Origin: Sodalis praecaptivus
Lineage (GTDB): Bacteria; Pseudomonadota; Gammaproteobacteria; Enterobacterales; Enterobacteriaceae
Direction: 5' to 3'
Assembly (NCBI RefSeq): GCF_000517425.1
Contig: NZ_CP006569.1
Coordinates: 2,532,760-2,596,759, forward strand
DNA length: 64,000 nt
Of the stretch, positions 55,281-64,000 are shown piece by piece; the first letter of the stretch is position 1, and every line of letters starts with the position of its first letter. A program made the position numbers and the translations under genes. The notes beneath the pieces are model-generated. The model was not told the DNA's origin. It saw nothing but the letters and a program-made list of their open reading frames with translations, and did no database searches.

Positions 55281-56487
55281 CGGTAAGCTGACGATGGAGA
55301 TGACCCGCGTTATCAAAAAATTTAACGACACCCAGGACGAGGTGGCGGTTCGGGGCATTTTTACCGGCAACTACGACACGACCAAAATCAAAGCGGAAAC
55401 CGCGCAAAAAGCGGGACAGCCGCCGGCGCTGGTGATCATGTCGGCCAATTTCACCACCGACCTGGCGCTTAAGGATGAGATCCTGCCGATGGACGAGCTG
55501 TTTCGCTTCGGCAGCGATAAGGCCTCGACCTTCCTGACCCGTGAATTTTGGCCCGCCATGCAGCAAAACGCCCAGGTGATGGGGGTGACCTATGCCATTC
55601 CTTTCCATAACTCGACGCCTATCCTGTATTACAACAAGACGCTGTTCGAGCAGGCCGGTATCCGTCAACCGCCGCAAGACTGGCGGGAGCTGCTGGAAGA
55701 TGCGAAAAAACTGACCGATAAGAGTAAAGGTCAGTGGGGCATTATGCTACCTTCCACCAACGACGATTACGGCGGCTGGATTTTTTCGGCGCTGGTGCGC
55801 GCCAACGGTGGTGATTACTTCAACCAAAGCTACCCGGGAGAGGTGTATTACAATACCCCGACCACCGTGGGCGCGCTGCGCTTTTGGCAGAATTTGATTT
55901 ACCGCGACAATGTGATGCCGTCAGGGGTGCTGAACTCTAAACAGATAAGCGCGGCCTTTTTCTCCGGCAAGCTGGGCATGGCGATGCTGAGTACCGGCGC
56001 GCTGGGCTTTATGCGGGAAAATACCAAAGACTTCGAGCTGGGTGTCGCCATGTTGCCGGCGAAACAGCAGCGCGCCGTGCCGATTGGCGGCGCCAGTCTG
56101 GTCAGTTTCAAGGGCATTTCCGACGGACAGAAAAAAGCGGCTTATCGGTTCCTGAGCTACCTGGTCAGCCCGGAGGTGAACGGCGCCTGGAGCCGTTTCA
56201 CCGGCTATTTCTCGCCCCGGAAAGCGGCCTATGACTTGCCGGTGATGAAGGCCTATCTGGCGCACGATCCGCGCGCGGCCATCGCGCTGGCGCAGCTAAA
56301 GTATGCCCATCCCTGGTATTCTACCTATGAAACGGTGGGAGTACGCAAAGCGATGGAGGATCAGCTGGCGGCGGTAGTGAACGACAAAAGCGTGACGCCG
56401 GAAGCCGCCGCCAAAGCGGCGCAGGAGAAAGCCGATAGTCTGCTGCAGCCTTACGTGGCCCAAACGGCGCTGGCGCCGGTGGAGTAA
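55165..56487 (+). CDS. UgpB-type periplasmic binding protein
   Basis: The 440-residue protein has a signal peptide (MHLPLTQRLPALTFIISLT to about SARAKENI) and then IDFMFPAPVDGKLTMEMTRV, FGSDKASTFLTREFWPAM and ILYYNKTLFEQAGI, the family-1 binding protein pattern. Its likely ligand is a glycerophosphodiester or related compound, given gpdQ in the operon. ATG 55165 has AGGAG seven bases upstream; the reading from 55108 lies inside ugpC and is not preferred. It is the last gene, with a small hairpin after it. Confidence 0.87.
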   Translation: MHLPLTQRLPALTFIISLTLCVSARAKENIDFMFPAPVDGKLTMEMTRVIKKFNDTQDEVAVRGIFTGNYDTTKIKAETAQKAGQPPALVIMSANFTTDLALKDEILPMDELFRFGSDKASTFLTREFWPAMQQNAQVMGVTYAIPFHNSTPILYYNKTLFEQAGIRQPPQDWRELLEDAKKLTDKSKGQWGIMLPSTNDDYGGWIFSALVRANGGDYFNQSYPGEVYYNTPTTVGALRFWQNLIYRDNVMPSGVLNSKQISAAFFSGKLGMAMLSTGALGFMRENTKDFELGVAMLPAKQQRAVPIGGASLVSFKGISDGQKKAAYRFLSYLVSPEVNGAWSRFTGYFSPRKAAYDLPVMKAYLAHDPRAAIALAQLKYAHPWYSTYETVGVRKAMEDQLAAVVNDKSVTPEAAAKAAQEKADSLLQPYVAQTALAPVE

Positions 56488-56529
56488 GCTAAAACTTGCC
56501 ATGCCGCGCTCGCGTGACCAGTCCGACCT

Positions 56530-56546
56530 CCCTCTACGATAGAGGG
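56530..56546 (+). terminator. Small hairpin after the ugp-type operon
   Basis: A perfect 7-bp stem CCCTCTA / TAGAGGG with loop CGA lies 43 bp after the binding-protein stop. The following bases are GGTTC, so there is no T-run and the terminator call is weak. Confidence 0.35.
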
Positions 56547-56613
56547 GGTTCAGGCGGGTCGACGTTTTGCCATCCCGGGGCGGGGGCAAACTCGGCTTCT
56601 TCCACCGCCGCCG

Positions 56614-56803
56614 GGCGCGGCGCCTCTTAGTTTGTCGGCTCTAAATCCCCTCTGCCGCCGGAACCGGCGCTTTTTATGCCGTCGGCATCAACATCCTCTA
56701 CACCGCGAGGCGCAGCGCCGCTTAGGATGTCGGCTCTGAATCCCCTCTGACGGCGTGTCAGACGCTTTGGATGCCGTCGGCATCAATATTTCCTATGCCG
56801 CAA
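56614..56803. repeat. Two tandem imperfect 95-bp repeats
   Basis: Copy 1 runs 56614-56708 and copy 2 56709-56803, in direct orientation with most bases identical. The best-conserved parts are GTCGGCTCT, AATCCCCTCTG and ATGCCGTCGGCATCAA. A third, very short copy (AATATTTTTCCTATGCCGC) follows at 56802-56820 and contains the stop codon of the LysR gene. The repeats contain the dyad TGCCGTCGGCA. Confidence 0.8.
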
Positions 56804-56811
56804 TATTTTTC

Positions 56812-57714
56812 CTATGCCGCGGGGATAAGGGTGCGGATGAAATCAATCAGCGCCCGGTAGGCCTGCCCGGTCTGGCGTCGGGCGCACCAGGCGACGCCGA
56901 TATCCATCGTCGGCACGCTGTCGCTGACGGGCCGACGGGCGATGCGCTGTCCCTCCAGCGACCAGGCGCGGTAAACAATATTGGAAAGAATACTGACGCC
57001 CTCGCCCGCAGCGACCAGGCTGCGCACCGCTTCGATGGACCGGCTTTGAAAGGTGATGCGCGGCCGCAGCCCGCGCGACGACCAGTAGCGATCCAGCACC
57101 GTGATATGTTCGTCCATGTCCAGCAGGATATAGTCGTGTGCCGCGACATCCGCCAGCGTGACGCGCCCGGCCAGGATCAGCGGGTGTTCCGGCTGTGCCC
57201 ACAGCATACGCGGCGAGCGCGTCAGTACGTCATAGGCCAGGTGTTCCGATGGGGAGATGTTGGCGGTCAGCATCAGCGCCAAATCCAGCTGGCCCGTTTC
57301 CAGCATCGCCTCCAGCGTTTGGCGATCGTGCTCGCCGTAATGGACATCAAGCAGGGGAAAATTCTGCTGAATTTTGGCAATCAATGACGCCATTAAATAA
57401 GCGCTAACGGTCTCGGTCAGCCCGATGCGCACCGGCCCTTGCAGCGCAGGGGACGTTTGGCTTATCTCGTCCATGGCCTGGTCGAGATCGGCGAGAATGC
57501 GTTGGGCATGGTGAAGAAAACGCTGCCCCGCCGGCGTGAGCACGATGCCGGCGGGCCCGCGCCAGAACAGCGCCGACCCCAGCATCTGTTCGAGCCGTTG
57601 CAGCGAGGCCGTCATGGAAGATTGGGATATGTGACAGCGTAACGCCGCTTTCGATACCTGCCCGCAATGGGCCAGGGCGATGAAATGCTGCAATTGCCGA
57701 ACGGTGGGCCTCAT
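56812..57714 (-). CDS. LysR-family regulator
   Basis: The 300-residue protein has the HTH LRCHISQSSMTASLQRLEQMLG, with LALAHCGQVSKAA before it, and an effector domain (GPVRIGLTETVSAYLMASLI). The last residues IPAA and the stop codon come from the short third repeat copy described above. It is divergent from the molybdoenzyme-reductase fusion gene, with 104 bp between, and probably controls it. An AT-rich stretch at about 57724-57765 contains the shared promoter region. Confidence 0.87.
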   Translation of the reverse strand: MRPTVRQLQHFIALAHCGQVSKAALRCHISQSSMTASLQRLEQMLGSALFWRGPAGIVLTPAGQRFLHHAQRILADLDQAMDEISQTSPALQGPVRIGLTETVSAYLMASLIAKIQQNFPLLDVHYGEHDRQTLEAMLETGQLDLALMLTANISPSEHLAYDVLTRSPRMLWAQPEHPLILAGRVTLADVAAHDYILLDMDEHITVLDRYWSSRGLRPRITFQSRSIEAVRSLVAAGEGVSILSNIVYRAWSLEGQRIARRPVSDSVPTMDIGVAWCARRQTGQAYRALIDFIRTLIPAA

Positions 57715-57818
57715 CGATTTTTTCGATATTCCTTATTCACTTTTTTGTATTAGAAATAATGACGCGCTTTCCTTAGCTTCGCAAGAGGTCTATGGCGACA
57801 TCACGGGGAAGGCGCATC

Positions 57819-60800
57819 ATGACGGGCAAGGTCGTTAAAGGGTACTGCACGCTCTGCCGATCGCGCTGCGGTACGCTTAATCATATTGCAGACGACCGCC
57901 TGATAGCCGTCAGCGCGGACGCCAGCCATCCTACCGGGCAGGCGATGTGCCTGAAAGGCAAAGCGGCGCCGGAGCTGGTGGACAGCAGTGAGCGGCTGCG
58001 CTATCCCCTGCGCCGTACGCGGCCCAAAGGCGCGGCCGATCCGGGCTGGCAGCGGATAAGCTGGGATGAGGCATTAGCGGAACTGGCCGGCCAAATGGCG
58101 GCGATAAAAGCGCGCTCGGGCGCGCACGCTTTCGCCTTTGGCGTCACCACCCCCAGCGGCACCCCCCTCAGCGACAGTATCGATTGGATTGAGCGATTGA
58201 TTCGCAGCTACGGCAGCCCCAACACCTGTTACGCTACGGAAATCTGCAACTGGCATAAAGACGTCGCCCATACGTTCACCTTCGGCTGCGGCATGCCGAC
58301 GGCGGATTACCCCCATAGCGATCTTATCATGCTGTGGGGCCACAATCCCGCCAATACCTGGTTGGCGCAGGCCCATGCCATCGGCGAAGGTCGCCGCAAC
58401 GGCGCCCGGCTGCTGGTCATCGATCCGCGGGAAACCGCCCTGGCGCAACAGGCCGACGTGTGGCTGCGCATCCGGCCCGGTACCGATGCTGCGCTGGCCA
58501 TGGGGCTGGCCAATCTGTTGCTCGCGGACGGCGAATTCGACGCGCAGTTTATCCGCCGCTGGTCCAACGCCCCTGCCCTGGTCCGTGACGACAACGGTCA
58601 ATTTTTACGCGCGGGCGACGTTGGCCTGCAACCGGCGGACGCCTTAACCTACTGGGACCGTCACGCCAATGCGGTGCGCGTCTTGCCGCGGCTGGAGGCG
58701 GTAGAGGGCGAATGGGACGAGACGGCGGCGGCGCTGCGTGGCCGTTTTCACCTCGCCACCGACACTGCGACACTCACGTGCCGACCGGCGTTTGCGCTCT
58801 ACGCCCGGGCCTGTGCCGCCTATACGCCGGCGCGCACCGCCGCGCTGACCTGGGTATCGACCCACGATCTGCGCCGCGCGGCCGATCTGCTCGCCGCTGC
58901 CCACCGAGTCGCCTACCACGCCTGGTCCGGCGTCGCGCAGCAGACTAACGCCACCCAAACCGACAGAGCCATCGCCTGTCTGTATGCCCTGACCGGCAGT
59001 TTCGACGCCGAAGGCGGTAACCGCATTTTCGCCAAACCGCCCTACCGGCCGGTTAACGGCCTCGATCTCATCGACCCGCGTCAGCGGGAAAAAGCGCTGG
59101 GTTACGCCGAGCGCCCGCTGGGTCCGCCGGCGCAGGGCTGGATCGCCGGCCGCGATCTGTATGAAGCGATCCTGACCGGCAAACCCTATGCCATCGAAGG
59201 GATGCTGGCCTTCGGCACCAATATTCTGGTTTCTCAAGGCGACACCGCGCTGGGGGTCGAGGCCCTGACCAAGCTGCCGTTTTATGCGCATTGCGATCTG
59301 TTCCTCAACCCCAGCGCCCACTATGCGGACATCGTGCTGCCCGTCAACACCCCCTGGGAGCGGGAGGGGCTGCGTATCGGGTTTGAAATCTCTTCCCGCG
59401 CTGAAACGCTGATCCAACTGCGCCCGCAGATGGTCTCCTCGCGCGGTGAAGCCCGCTCGGATAACGACATCGTTTTTGCCCTGGCGAACCGGCTGGGGTT
59501 ACAGGAGACCTTTTTTGGCGGGACGCTGGAGCAAGGCTGGAACGCGATGCTGGCGCCGACCGGGCTCACCGTGGCCTGCCTGCGCGCACAACCGGGGGGC
59601 GTGACGGTCCCCGTCGCACCGCGTGAACGGCACTACCGCGCAATCGGTTTCGCGACCGAAACCGGCAAAGTCGAATTGTACAGCGAACGGTTGCTAAAAC
59701 ACGGCTATCCCCCGCTGCCGACGTTTGACGACGCGACGCTGACGCAGCCGGATACCCGCTTTCCTTATGTATTAACCAGCGCGAAAAACGGCTTTTTCTG
59801 CCACAGCCAGCATCGCAGCCTCGCCAGTCTCCGGCGCAAGGCGGCCGATCCGGTCATCGAGATCGCCGCCGCCCTGGCGCGGCAGAAAGGTATCGCGGAG
59901 CAGGATTGGGTCCGCGTCACCACCCGTCTCGGCAGCGCCCGCTTCCGCGCCCGGCTGCGCGACTCGCTCCATCCCGGCGTCCTGGTGGGGGAATTCGGCT
60001 GGTGGCAGGATTGCGTCCCCTTGGGACAGCCGGGCATGCCTCTGCAGGGTGAGGGTAATAGTCACTATAACGGCCTCGTCGACGGCGCCAGGCGCGACCC
60101 CATCAGCGGCGCTACACCGCTGCGGGCGTTCGCCTGTGATGTGGCGCGTGAAGTCTCCCACGCTCTCGCGCCCGCCCGCTGGCAGGGCTATCGGCCGTTT
60201 ATCGTCCAGCAATTGCACCAAGAGCGCCAGGATGTGACCCGCGTGACGCTGGCGCCGGCGGACGGCGGCCACGTCCCCGCCTTTCAGCCGGGCCAGCACG
60301 TCACGCTGCGCGTCGCGCTCAATGGGGAAGAACACGCCGCCGGCGAAGCGGCGGTGTTCGCCGTCCGCGCCTATTCGCTTATCGGCTCCGCGCTCGCACC
60401 AGACGCCGCGTGTTATCACATTGCGGTCCGCCACTTAAAGGAGACCGATGCCCAAGGCAACAGCCGGGAAGGCGCCGTTTCCGCCTTTATCAATCGCCAC
60501 CTTCGCCCGGGGGATCGTCTGGAGCTGATGGCCCCCGGCGGCCATTTCGTCATCCCCTATCGCTCGCCGCGCCCGCTGGTGTTTTACGCCGGCGGTATCG
60601 GTATTACCCCGTTTTTAAGCGCGCTGGAAACCGCGGCCGACGCCGGCTCCCGCGCCCAGATACTGCTGCTCTATGCCAACCGCGATCCCCTGAGCCACGC
60701 ATTTGACCAGCGTATCGCGGCGCTGCAGGCACACCTGCCCGGACTACGCATCATCCATCGCTACAGCCACCACCCCGCCGAGCCCGCCCTCGAGGGGCGG

Positions 60801-61232
60801 CTTAATGTGAGCCTGGTTGCGGACGCCTATTTCGCCCGTCGCGCGCTGCACTATTTGTGTGGCCCGCCGGCGATGATGGCCGCCATCACCGAACAGCTGC
60901 TGGCCAAGGGGGTCGCGCGTTTCGCTATCTTTCAAGAAGCGTTTCGCGCCCCGGCCGCCGCGGTTATCGCAAGCGATCGCCCGTTTAACATCCATTTTCA
61001 GCGCTCGGGACAACGGCACGTCTGGACCCGCGAATCCGGCCCGCTGTTGAGCTTCGCTGAACGACTCGGCATCCCGCTACCGAGCGGTTGCCGGGTGGGC
61101 CAGTGCGAAAGCTGCGCTGTCCGTATTTTACAAGGCGAGGTGAAACACCTGCATGCCGCCGCGCCCGATGAACCCGACACCTGCTTAACCTGTCAGGCGA
61201 TCCCCATCAGCGACCTGACGCTGGATGCATGA
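57819..61232 (+). CDS. Molybdopterin oxidoreductase fused to a flavin/NAD(P)H/2Fe-2S reductase
   Basis: The 1137-residue fusion has two parts. The N-terminal 790 residues are a bis-MGD molybdoenzyme. They have a 4Fe-4S cluster (Cys10, 13, 17 in GYCTLCRSRCG and Cys44), a possible Mo ligand Cys in TEICNWHKD, and the MGD domain ending VGEFGWWQDCVPLG. The C-terminal 330 residues are a phthalate-dioxygenase-reductase-like module: flavin motif RAYSLIGS, NAD(P) GGIGITPFLSALE, and a plant-type 2Fe-2S site SGCRVGQCESC with a late Cys pair. Electrons would run NAD(P)H to flavin, 2Fe-2S, 4Fe-4S and Mo. ATG 57819 with GGAAGG is chosen; ATG 57792 is possible. The Mo substrate is unknown. Confidence 0.88.
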   Translation: MTGKVVKGYCTLCRSRCGTLNHIADDRLIAVSADASHPTGQAMCLKGKAAPELVDSSERLRYPLRRTRPKGAADPGWQRISWDEALAELAGQMAAIKARSGAHAFAFGVTTPSGTPLSDSIDWIERLIRSYGSPNTCYATEICNWHKDVAHTFTFGCGMPTADYPHSDLIMLWGHNPANTWLAQAHAIGEGRRNGARLLVIDPRETALAQQADVWLRIRPGTDAALAMGLANLLLADGEFDAQFIRRWSNAPALVRDDNGQFLRAGDVGLQPADALTYWDRHANAVRVLPRLEAVEGEWDETAAALRGRFHLATDTATLTCRPAFALYARACAAYTPARTAALTWVSTHDLRRAADLLAAAHRVAYHAWSGVAQQTNATQTDRAIACLYALTGSFDAEGGNRIFAKPPYRPVNGLDLIDPRQREKALGYAERPLGPPAQGWIAGRDLYEAILTGKPYAIEGMLAFGTNILVSQGDTALGVEALTKLPFYAHCDLFLNPSAHYADIVLPVNTPWEREGLRIGFEISSRAETLIQLRPQMVSSRGEARSDNDIVFALANRLGLQETFFGGTLEQGWNAMLAPTGLTVACLRAQPGGVTVPVAPRERHYRAIGFATETGKVELYSERLLKHGYPPLPTFDDATLTQPDTRFPYVLTSAKNGFFCHSQHRSLASLRRKAADPVIEIAAALARQKGIAEQDWVRVTTRLGSARFRARLRDSLHPGVLVGEFGWWQDCVPLGQPGMPLQGEGNSHYNGLVDGARRDPISGATPLRAFACDVAREVSHALAPARWQGYRPFIVQQLHQERQDVTRVTLAPADGGHVPAFQPGQHVTLRVALNGEEHAAGEAAVFAVRAYSLIGSALAPDAACYHIAVRHLKETDAQGNSREGAVSAFINRHLRPGDRLELMAPGGHFVIPYRSPRPLVFYAGGIGITPFLSALETAADAGSRAQILLLYANRDPLSHAFDQRIAALQAHLPGLRIIHRYSHHPAEPALEGRLNVSLVADAYFARRALHYLCGPPAMMAAITEQLLAKGVARFAIFQEAFRAPAAAVIASDRPFNIHFQRSGQRHVWTRESGPLLSFAERLGIPLPSGCRVGQCESCAVRILQGEVKHLHAAAPDEPDTCLTCQAIPISDLTLDA

Positions 61233-61355
61233 CCCGTTAGAGGTCAACCCTACTGCACATAACAAACGCGCCTGGCGGGCCGATAACCGCCCGCGGTATA
61301 GGCACCGCCCGGCGCAATAACATGACGCTACAGTGAGGATAAGAGGAGCAAAGCC

Positions 61356-62801
61356 ATGAATGTGAGAACCGAGGTGCAAAGAGCAAAACCCCCCTCCGGG
61401 CGGATGGAAAACATCGCCATCGGGGTGAGTAACTGGTCGGAAAAATGGTTCCCCGAAGCCTATGTCTTCGCGGCGCTGGCGGTGGTGGTGGTGGTGCTGG
61501 CGGCAATGGCGATGGGTGTTCCCTTGGCGAGCGCCGCGCGCGGCTTCGGCGATGGCTATTGGAGTCTGATTCCGTTTACGATGCAAATGGCGCTGGTGGC
61601 CATCTCCGGCTATATCGTGGCGGTTTCGCCGCCGGCCGCCAAGCTTATTATGCGCCTCGCCGCCCTGCCCCGCGGCGCCAAGGGCGCGGTGGTGCTGATT
61701 GCCGCCGTTAGTCTCGGTTCCTCGTTGTTCAACTGGGCCATCAGCCTGGTCTTCAGCGGCCTGCTGGCGCGCGCCATGGCGCGCCGCGCCGATCTGACCA
61801 TGGACTATCGCGCGGCGGGCGCGGCGGCCTATTTGGGCATGGGCGCGACCTGGGCGCTGGGTATCAGCTCGGCGCCGGCGCAACTGATGGCCAACCCCGC
61901 CAGTCTGCCCACCGGCCTGCTGGAAATAAGCGGCGTTATCCCCTTTACCGACACGATTTTTACCTGGCAATCGCTGCTGATGACGCTCATCCTGATCATC
62001 ATTTCGCTGTGGGTGGCCTACCTCTCGGCGCCGACCGGGGCGCGCATCCGCACCGCCGCCGATTTGGGTGTGGACTTGACCGAGCCCAGCATGGCGGTCA
62101 ACAAACCGCAACGGCCGGGGGAATGGCTGGAATACTCACCGCTGGTGACCCTTCTGCTGGCGCTGTTGAGCGTGCTGTGGCTGTACACGGAATTCACCAG
62201 CAGCAACCCGATACTGGTGATTTCCAACTTAAACACCTATAACTTTCTGTTTCTGACGTTGGGGATGATACTCTGCTGGCGGCCGATCCGGTTTATCCGC
62301 GCCTTTTCCAAAGCGGTACCTTCCGTGGCGGGCGTGCTGATACAATTTCCGCTGTACGGCGGGATCGCCTTCATTATGACCAAGACCGTTAATGCCGACG
62401 GCGAGACCCTCTCGCACCTGCTGGCGTCGGGCTTTGTCTCGGTCGCGTCCTCCGAATCCTATGCGGCGGTGATGGGGATTTACTCCGCGGTGCTGGGCTT
62501 TTTTATTCCCTCCGGCGGCGGCAAGTGGCTTATCGAAGCGCCCTATGTTCTGCAGGCGGCAAACGAATTGCGCGTCAATCTTGGCTGGGCGGTGCAGGTG
62601 TATAACGCCGCCGAAGCGCTGCCGAACCTCATCAACCCGTTCTGGATGTTGCCGCTTTTGGGGGTATTGGGGCTACGCGCGCGGGATATTGTCGGCTTCA
62701 CCTTCACCCAGCTTATTGTCCACCTTCCCCTGGTGTTATTGCTGCTGTGGCTTTTCACCGCCACCTTTCATTACGTGCCGCCTATGGTGCCAGCGAAATA
62801 A
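61356..62801 (+). CDS. AtoE-type short-chain fatty-acid transporter
   Basis: The 481-residue membrane protein has about 12 hydrophobic segments, with MENIAIGVSNWSEKWFPEA near the N-terminus, SLGSSLFNWAISLVFSG, and GFFIPSGGGKWLIEAPYV near residues 385-402. These mark the AtoE/TIGR00366 family of short-chain fatty-acid or carboxylate carriers. GAGGAG lies before the ATG, 123 bp after the fusion gene, so the two could be one operon. The substrate may be an acid that the molybdoenzyme uses. Confidence 0.88.
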   Translation: MNVRTEVQRAKPPSGRMENIAIGVSNWSEKWFPEAYVFAALAVVVVVLAAMAMGVPLASAARGFGDGYWSLIPFTMQMALVAISGYIVAVSPPAAKLIMRLAALPRGAKGAVVLIAAVSLGSSLFNWAISLVFSGLLARAMARRADLTMDYRAAGAAAYLGMGATWALGISSAPAQLMANPASLPTGLLEISGVIPFTDTIFTWQSLLMTLILIIISLWVAYLSAPTGARIRTAADLGVDLTEPSMAVNKPQRPGEWLEYSPLVTLLLALLSVLWLYTEFTSSNPILVISNLNTYNFLFLTLGMILCWRPIRFIRAFSKAVPSVAGVLIQFPLYGGIAFIMTKTVNADGETLSHLLASGFVSVASSESYAAVMGIYSAVLGFFIPSGGGKWLIEAPYVLQAANELRVNLGWAVQVYNAAEALPNLINPFWMLPLLGVLGLRARDIVGFTFTQLIVHLPLVLLLLWLFTATFHYVPPMVPAK

Positions 62802-62877
62802 GCGCCCCTGCGCGGCAATAATGCAACAGAAAAAGCGCCACAGTGGAGTTAACCTCTAGCGCATAATGCGCGATAAG

Positions 62878-62905
62878 ACGGCGGGAAACTATTTTCTCCC
62901 GCCGT
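62878..62905 (+). terminator. Hairpin after the AtoE-type gene
   Basis: A perfect 9-bp stem ACGGCGGGA / TCCCGCCGT with a 10-base loop, 77 bp downstream of the AtoE stop. No long T-run follows. Confidence 0.5.
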
Positions 62906-63050
62906 GACGTAGCGGGTAGAGGTTATTTTCTGCGTTAACTGATGCTGATACATCGCTATTTTATTAGCGATCGGCGGCAAAGCCGGCGGATAAACCTCGT
63001 TAACGGCGCATGCCTATTTCATGGCGTTACCCGACAGCGCCGAGACGCTA

Positions 63051-63075
63051 TTTTGTCGGCAACGTTGCGACAAAA
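63051..63075. repeat. 25-bp imperfect dyad
   Basis: TTTTGTCGGCAAC followed directly by GTTGCGACAAAA: the halves are complementary apart from a one-base bulge. With no loop bases it looks like a protein-binding dyad rather than a terminator. Confidence 0.5.
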
Positions 63076-63292
63076 AAGCGCTATTTTTGGCATCGACGCG
63101 CGACGCTCAGACGTTATTACCGCATCGCCGCAGGCTCACCCACGTCTATTCGGGTGCAAAGAGCGCATTCAGCAGAATTCTATTCACTGCGCCCATGGCG
63201 AACGTTGCGGCGTCGTTTTTCTCACGCGATGTTGGTCACCATTGAATACGCGGCGCCCTTTTTTCGGCCGTAGAAAACGGGCCAAAGGGGTT

Positions 63293-63318
63293 CGAGGGGG
63301 CGCCAGTCAGCCCCCTCG
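63293..63318 (-). terminator. Hairpin behind the cyclodeaminase-family gene
   Basis: A perfect 9-bp stem CGAGGGGGC / GCCCCCTCG with an 8-base loop, 74 bases past the stop of the minus-strand gene at 63392. No T-run is seen. Confidence 0.45.
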
Positions 63319-63391
63319 CTGCCGACAACGCTGCGCCGTGACAGGTTAGCGCGGCGACGTTTGCCGCCGCCGTTATCTGCCCAGTGACGCG

Positions 63392-64000
63392 TTACTTACC
63401 CAAGCGCTGTTTTGCGACGCGTCCGGCGGCTAAATCCCAGGCGGCGGTGCCGACGGTTTTAAAGACGATGGGACGCGTGCTTTCCGGTGGTGCGGTTAAC
63501 CCTTGGGCCAGGGAAAAGGTGGCGCGCCAGTCGATATTGGCTTGAATCAAATCCCCCGCCTCATGCCTGGCGCCGTCGGGATCGTCCAGGTAAATATCGC
63601 TGCCGGACAGCGTCACCGCGCCTATTTCCGCCATTTCCGGTTTGAAGGCGCCGACGCCGATAATCAACAGCCCCGCCCGCGCGGCCGCATTATATACCGG
63701 CCGCTGGCTGGTGGTCAGCGTGATGACAACCGACACGTTGTCCGGTATGGCGTCGCTGACGCAGGGGTGAAGATCGCCATGCAGCGGGCGCAGTTCATCA
63801 CAAAACGCCTGCGCACGCGCCGCGCTGGTCCCGCGCACCCAGACCCGGCACGCGGGATACAACGCTGCGATAGCGAGTAAATGATAGCGGGATTGCGTTC
63901 CGCTACCGATGAGCAAGATTTCCCGCGGCGGCTCGGGCAGCAGCGCAATAATGCCAAGCATGGATACCGCCGCCGTCCGCCGGCCGGTCACTTCTGGACC
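63392..64000 (-). CDS. Ornithine cyclodeaminase / mu-crystallin family protein, C-terminal part (cut by window edge)
   Basis: The visible 202 residues contain the family core: GPEVTGRRTAAVSM, the Rossmann motif EILLIGSGTQSRYHLLAIAAL, WVRGTSAARAQAF, VVITLTTSQRPVYN and GVGAFKPEMAEIG. The N-terminal substrate-binding part lies past the right edge. The family includes ornithine cyclodeaminase, alanine dehydrogenase and delta1-pyrroline/piperideine-2-carboxylate reductases. The VGAFKPEM form is usual in the reductase group. The frame is open to the window edge, and GTG 63991 is not its start. Confidence 0.85.
   Translation of the reverse strand, partial: GPEVTGRRTAAVSMLGIIALLPEPPREILLIGSGTQSRYHLLAIAALYPACRVWVRGTSAARAQAFCDELRPLHGDLHPCVSDAIPDNVSVVITLTTSQRPVYNAAARAGLLIIGVGAFKPEMAEIGAVTLSGSDIYLDDPDGARHEAGDLIQANIDWRATFSLAQGLTAPPESTRPIVFKTVGTAAWDLAAGRVAKQRLGK

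Larger units (their letters stand above)
56488..56811. other. Intergenic region with tandem 95-bp repeats, ugp operon / LysR gene
   Basis: 324 bases between two convergent genes. They hold a short hairpin near 56530 and two imperfect 95-bp direct repeats (see the separate entry). No coding sequence is seen. Confidence 0.6.
62802..63391. other. 590-bp intergenic region with three inverted repeats
   Basis: No recognisable gene. It holds a strong hairpin after the AtoE gene (62878-62905), a 25-bp dyad (63051-63075), and a hairpin behind the cyclodeaminase gene (63293-63318). Open frames of 60-135 codons overlap in three frames and look like chance. Confidence 0.6.

Noticed and set aside
1-64000. 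tRNA, rRNA and CRISPR arrays
   Set aside because: Looked for cloverleaf-like and rRNA-like stretches and for regularly spaced repeats; none seen.

Overview
The window looks like chromosome of an enterobacterium, probably of the Sodalis/Pectobacteriaceae type. This is an inference from the high-GC enteric-style coding, Shine-Dalgarno usage, a GpdQ that closely resembles the Klebsiella aerogenes enzyme, YdcF and long Lhr homologues, and a few decayed genes and long empty spacers. It is dense in accessory metabolism. It holds uptake systems and catabolic operons for small acids, amino acids, phosphodiesters and possibly organosulfur compounds. I see no rRNA, tRNA, CRISPR array, prophage or intact insertion sequence.

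Layout. 1-4.0 kb (minus): RidA, DUF1028, an M20 ArgE-like deacylase, a lone PotA-type ATPase and the start of a quinone oxidoreductase. 4.6-8.5 kb (plus): a His/Gln-type amino-acid ABC importer with an arylmalonate-decarboxylase-like enzyme inside the operon. 8.6-17.7 kb (minus): an eight-gene operon joining a CUT1 sugar-type importer to two FMN-dependent monooxygenase-family proteins, an aldo-keto reductase and a SolA-like flavin oxidase. 18.9-21.8 kb (plus): an MFS carrier and a cytosolic Cys-type sulfatase. 22-26 kb (minus): YdcF, a ketopantoate-reductase-like protein, an EamA permease and a GcvA-type LysR gene with an odd start.

26.1-39.0 kb is a double catabolic island. A LacI regulator faces two tandem CoA-transferase-like A/B pairs, both lacking the catalytic Glu in the B subunit. 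A second LacI regulator stands beside a convergent operon that encodes a ThDP enzyme, DhaK, DhaL, a CaiB/BaiF transferase, a MaoC protein and an MHS-family carrier. Each regulator has matching palindromic operator candidates. 39.7-43.2 kb holds one 1153-residue protein that I do not recognise. It is followed by an orphan PTS IIB, a broken DUF488 gene, a methyltransferase/cupin pair and a Crp/Fnr regulator.

46.3-51.2 kb is lhr, with an in-frame 42-bp minisatellite. 51.5-56.5 kb is a complete ugp-type importer with the phosphodiesterase gpdQ, in which ugpC overruns ugpB by 116 bp. 56.8-62.8 kb has a LysR gene divergent from a molybdopterin oxidoreductase fused to an NAD(P)H flavin/2Fe-2S reductase, then an AtoE-type carrier. 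The right edge cuts an ornithine cyclodeaminase/mu-crystallin family gene.
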